Source: Malurus cyaneus samueli (lineage: Eukaryota; Chordata; Aves; Passeriformes; Maluridae). From it: a stretch of 64,000 nt of DNA. How positions within the stretch are numbered: position 1 is the stretch's first letter; every line of letters begins with the position of its first letter. Below are positions 61,391-64,000 of the stretch, piece by piece. A program made the position numbers and the translations under genes. The stretch covers positions 53,367,612 through 53,431,611 of the forward strand of contig CM019218.1 in NCBI GenBank assembly GCA_009741485.1, given 5' to 3'. Under the pieces are notes generated by a model that was given only the letters and a program-made list of their open reading frames with translations, did not search any database and was not told the DNA's origin.

Positions 61391-61552
61391 GACAGGCGGA
61401 CCGACAGATGGACAGAGCTACAGAGGGATGGACAGACAGGCCGACAAAGCGTTCGACAGAAAGCGCGATAGACAGATTGACAGATAGGTCCCCGCCCCCT
61501 GCCCTCCCAGCGCCCCGCGCCAGCAGGTGGAGGCGGCCGGACCGACGGACAG

Positions 61553-62420
61553 ACAGACATCCCCCCTGCATCCTCGGGGATGGGCAGACAGACAGACAGA
61601 CAACGCCCCTGCATCCCCGGGGATGGACAGACAGACAGATATCCCCCTGCATCCCCGGGATGCACAGACAGACAGATATCCCCCCTGCATCCCCGGGGAT
61701 GGACAGACAGACAGATATCCCCCTGCATCCCGGGATGGACAGACAGACAGATATCCCCCTGCATCCCCGGGATGGACAGACAGACAGATATCCCCCCTGC
61801 ATCCTCGGGGATGGGCAGACAGACAGACAGACATCGCCCCTGCATCCTCGGGGATGGGCAGACAGACAGACAGACATCGCCCCTGCATCCTCGGGGATGG
61901 GCAGACAGACAACGCCCCTGCATCCCCGGGGATGGACAGACAGACAGATATCCCCCTGCATCCCGGGATGGACAGACAGACAGATATCCCCCTGCATCCC
62001 CGGGATGGACAGACAGACAGATATCCCCCTGCATCCCCGGGGATGGACAGACAGACAGATATCCCCCCTGCATCCCCGGGGATGGACAGACAGACAGATA
62101 TCCCCCCTGCATCCCCGGGGATGGACAGACAGACAGATATCCCCCCTGCATCCTCGGGGATGGGCAGACAGACAGACAGACATCGCCCCTGCATCCTCGG
62201 GGATGGGCAGACAGACAACGCCCCTGCATCCCCGGGGATGGACAGACAGACAAGATATCCCCCTGCATCCCGGGATGCACAGACAGACAGATATCCCCCC
62301 TGCATCCCGGGGATGGACAGACAGACAGATATCCCCCTGCATCCCCGGGATGGACAGACAGACAGATATCCCCCCTGCATCCCCGGGGATGGACAGACAG
62401 ACATCCCCCCTGTATCTCTC
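61553..62420. repeat. ~39-bp GGATGGACAGACAGACAGATAT minisatellite
   Basis: About 22 units of CCCCCCTGCATCCCCGGGG followed by ATGGACAGACAGACAGATAT. Higher-order variants alternate (GATGGGCAGACAGACAGACA with ACATCGCCCC; GATATCCCCC), and a longer block is itself repeated (61800-61925 resembles 62145-62235). A 39-bp unit without stops keeps long frames open on both strands; none resembles a protein. Confidence 0.95.
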
Positions 62421-62577
62421 AAGACTGACGGACAGATGGACTTCTCTGGGCTTCCCTGGCACTGCTCTCCTAAAGCATATAATAAATATAATATTTATTA
62501 TTTAATATATAAATTAATAAATCACAGGCAGCATTGTCTCCCCAGCAGGCATGGAATGCCCAGGCACTTCTAATTCA

Positions 62578-62660
62578 CGTGGAATCACAGAATATCCTGA
62601 ATTGGGAAGGGTCCACACGGATCATCGAGTTCAGCTCATCCAACCTGGTGGGACTCATGG
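62578..62660 (-). mobile_element. Retroelement 3'-end remnant (CR1-like)
   Basis: GGAATCACAGAATATCCTGA followed by ATTGGGAAGG and GATCATCGAGTTCAGCTC, a phrase family seen at the ends of dispersed avian retroelements, antisense. Too short to name the subfamily. Confidence 0.55.
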
Positions 62661-62749
62661 AGGTGACTCCCCCTGCCCCAGTTGGGGTCCCCCTTTGTGA
62701 GCCCCCCAGCCACAGTTTGGGGGTGTTGTCACAGGAGGAATGAAAGCTT

Positions 62750-64000
62750 CAGAAAAGCCTCAAATTTTGGCAACAGTTCTGATGATGGCAAATCTGATTG
62801 ATAAAAATGAATAATTTATTAAATGGACAAAGATAACAGAAGAAAGATCATAATTAGAATTACTACACAGTATAAAACTAAAGAACTACAAGTAGATTGC
62901 AGCAGAACAAAAACAGGGCACTGTATCAAGGTACCTATATTAAAGCTGGCAAAAGGAATAGGATTGATTTAGGATTTGAATGTAATTTACCACCAAAATA
63001 ATGAAAATGTGCACAGATCCTTCACTTAATCCCTGCAGAGTGACCAAGAAGTGACGTCCCTACCCACGGGAGAAACTCCACACACTTCCAGGAAAATGTT
63101 CAGAAGATTTCTGCTTTGTGGAAGTTTGCTGTGGATTTTACAGCTGTGAAGTGAGCGTCTGCCAGTCCCAAACCCAGCTCATGTTGCCAGATCTCCCTTG
63201 AACAGTGAGCTGGTTATTGGCATTTGGGAGATGCCAGCCCGGGGTTAACCCCATGGCTCTGGAATAGCTCCCTACGAGACAGCTGATCCTGTTTGGGGTA
63301 TTTGGGTAACCAACAATAGATGAGCTCTTGTGGGGAGTGCTACAACAATCTTTGTGTTATTGGCAGGATTGGCAGGATCTGTGGCCACTGCAAGGCTGCA
63401 ATGATGCTCATAGCTGAGAAGGAGGGTCCTAAGGTTACAGGAAAGTAATTCACGGGTTGTAAAGGAGAGAGCACTGCTGCTCGATTGTGGTGCAAATACA
63501 AGTTTCCACCTGTAAGAGGTGAGGTCTAAGCAAGGTTCTTGTCCTGGCACAGTTTTTTGTGCGAGGGGTAGCAGGGAGTTTTTTAGGCTACAAAAATGAC
63601 AGAATGTGATGGTGCTTAGGGCTGAGGAGGAAAGTGCACGGCATTGGTGCTGTGCTGGCACAGGGTTCTGTGTGAGAAATACCTGTACCTTTAGGATCTG
63701 AGAAAATGAAGGGGTGGGATGCTGCAGAAGGGTGAGAATGAACCCGCAGAGCACCGTGCTTGAGTGTGCAGTCTGCAGACTGCAGGAGGAGCGTGGCTGC
63801 CACTCCACTGCCTTCTGAATCTGAGGTATCAGGGAAACAGGGAAAGTCACCAAAAACTGGCACATTTTCCTGTACAAGCCCTAGGTGGGAACAATTCAAT
63901 TTAGCTTTAAACTCCAGGATTCAGAGAGCTTTTTGGTCTGTGACATAGAAAATACGGAGTGCACCCGTGAGTTTGATGCGGCTTACATGCAGCAAGAGGA
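62750..64000. other. Unassigned AT-richer DNA to the window edge
   Basis: AT-rich from 62780 to 63010, then mixed sequence. A 201-codon minus-strand frame (63272-63877) has no recognisable domain and unremarkable composition; it could be part of a dispersed element. No splice-flanked exon is recognised. Confidence 0.5.

Noticed and set aside
61344..62573. Very long frames on both strands (more than 300 codons) with CLSVHPRGCRGD-like or DGQTDRYPPCIPG-like repeats
   Set aside because: They come only from the stop-free 39-bp minisatellite; several frames are open at once and none has a domain or splice context.

Overview
The window is vertebrate nuclear DNA, most probably from a bird. The support is the very GC-rich, minisatellite-laden sequence typical of microchromosomes, several CR1 LINE fragments with the avian 3' end, and multi-exon genes with GT-AG introns. 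The recognised genes belong to one conserved block (AMIGO1 - ATXN7L2 - SYPL2 - PSMA5 on human 1p13), here running AMIGO1(+), ATXN7L2(-), SYPL2(-), PSMA5(+). There are no bacterial features, CRISPR arrays or operons.

The assembly explains most of the odd structure. Positions 1-11620 (copy A, error-rich) and 24045-36139 (copy A', better quality) are the same locus twice in direct orientation: ATXN7L2 and most of SYPL2 on the minus strand. Positions 39064-47900 (copy A'', error-rich) are that locus again, inverted, forming a palindrome with 27866-37668 around a 1.4-kb loop (37669-39063) that holds SYPL2 exons 1-2. A second palindrome (47926-48649 against 49728-50461) surrounds PSMA5 exon 1. The simplest reading is two neighbouring contigs in the right order but each flipped, plus gap filling with noisy long reads that ended at 25-N gaps (11621-11645, 47901-47925). 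A third gap, 28251-28686 (436 N), appears to be false.

Between copies A and A' (11646-24044) lie a minisatellite, a frameshifted AMIGO1 (about 12400-14200), a ~180-bp tandem repeat, and two intact CAPN5 exons (17658-18732). CAPN5 is not part of this block in other vertebrates, so this piece is probably chimeric. About 5 kb (18900-23700) has no recognisable content.

From 50180 to 59278 PSMA5 (proteasome subunit alpha-5) can be read exon by exon with consensus splice sites, except for a corrupted exon 6. Its exon 1 and promoter lie on the minus strand at 49209-49520 because of the flip. Downstream are intergenic DNA, a CpG-rich stretch with five CCAATCA boxes (61123-61356), a ~39-bp minisatellite (61553-62420), and about 1.5 kb of AT-rich and unassigned sequence.

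Functionally these are independent eukaryotic genes: a SAGA-complex ataxin-7 paralogue, a muscle synaptophysin-like membrane protein, a neuronal LRR/Ig adhesion protein, a calpain and a 20S proteasome subunit. I found no convincing undescribed system. The most interesting biology is the near-complete filling of ATXN7L2 and SYPL2 introns by distinct minisatellites, one of which has copied a splice donor, and an orphan CCAAT-array promoter.
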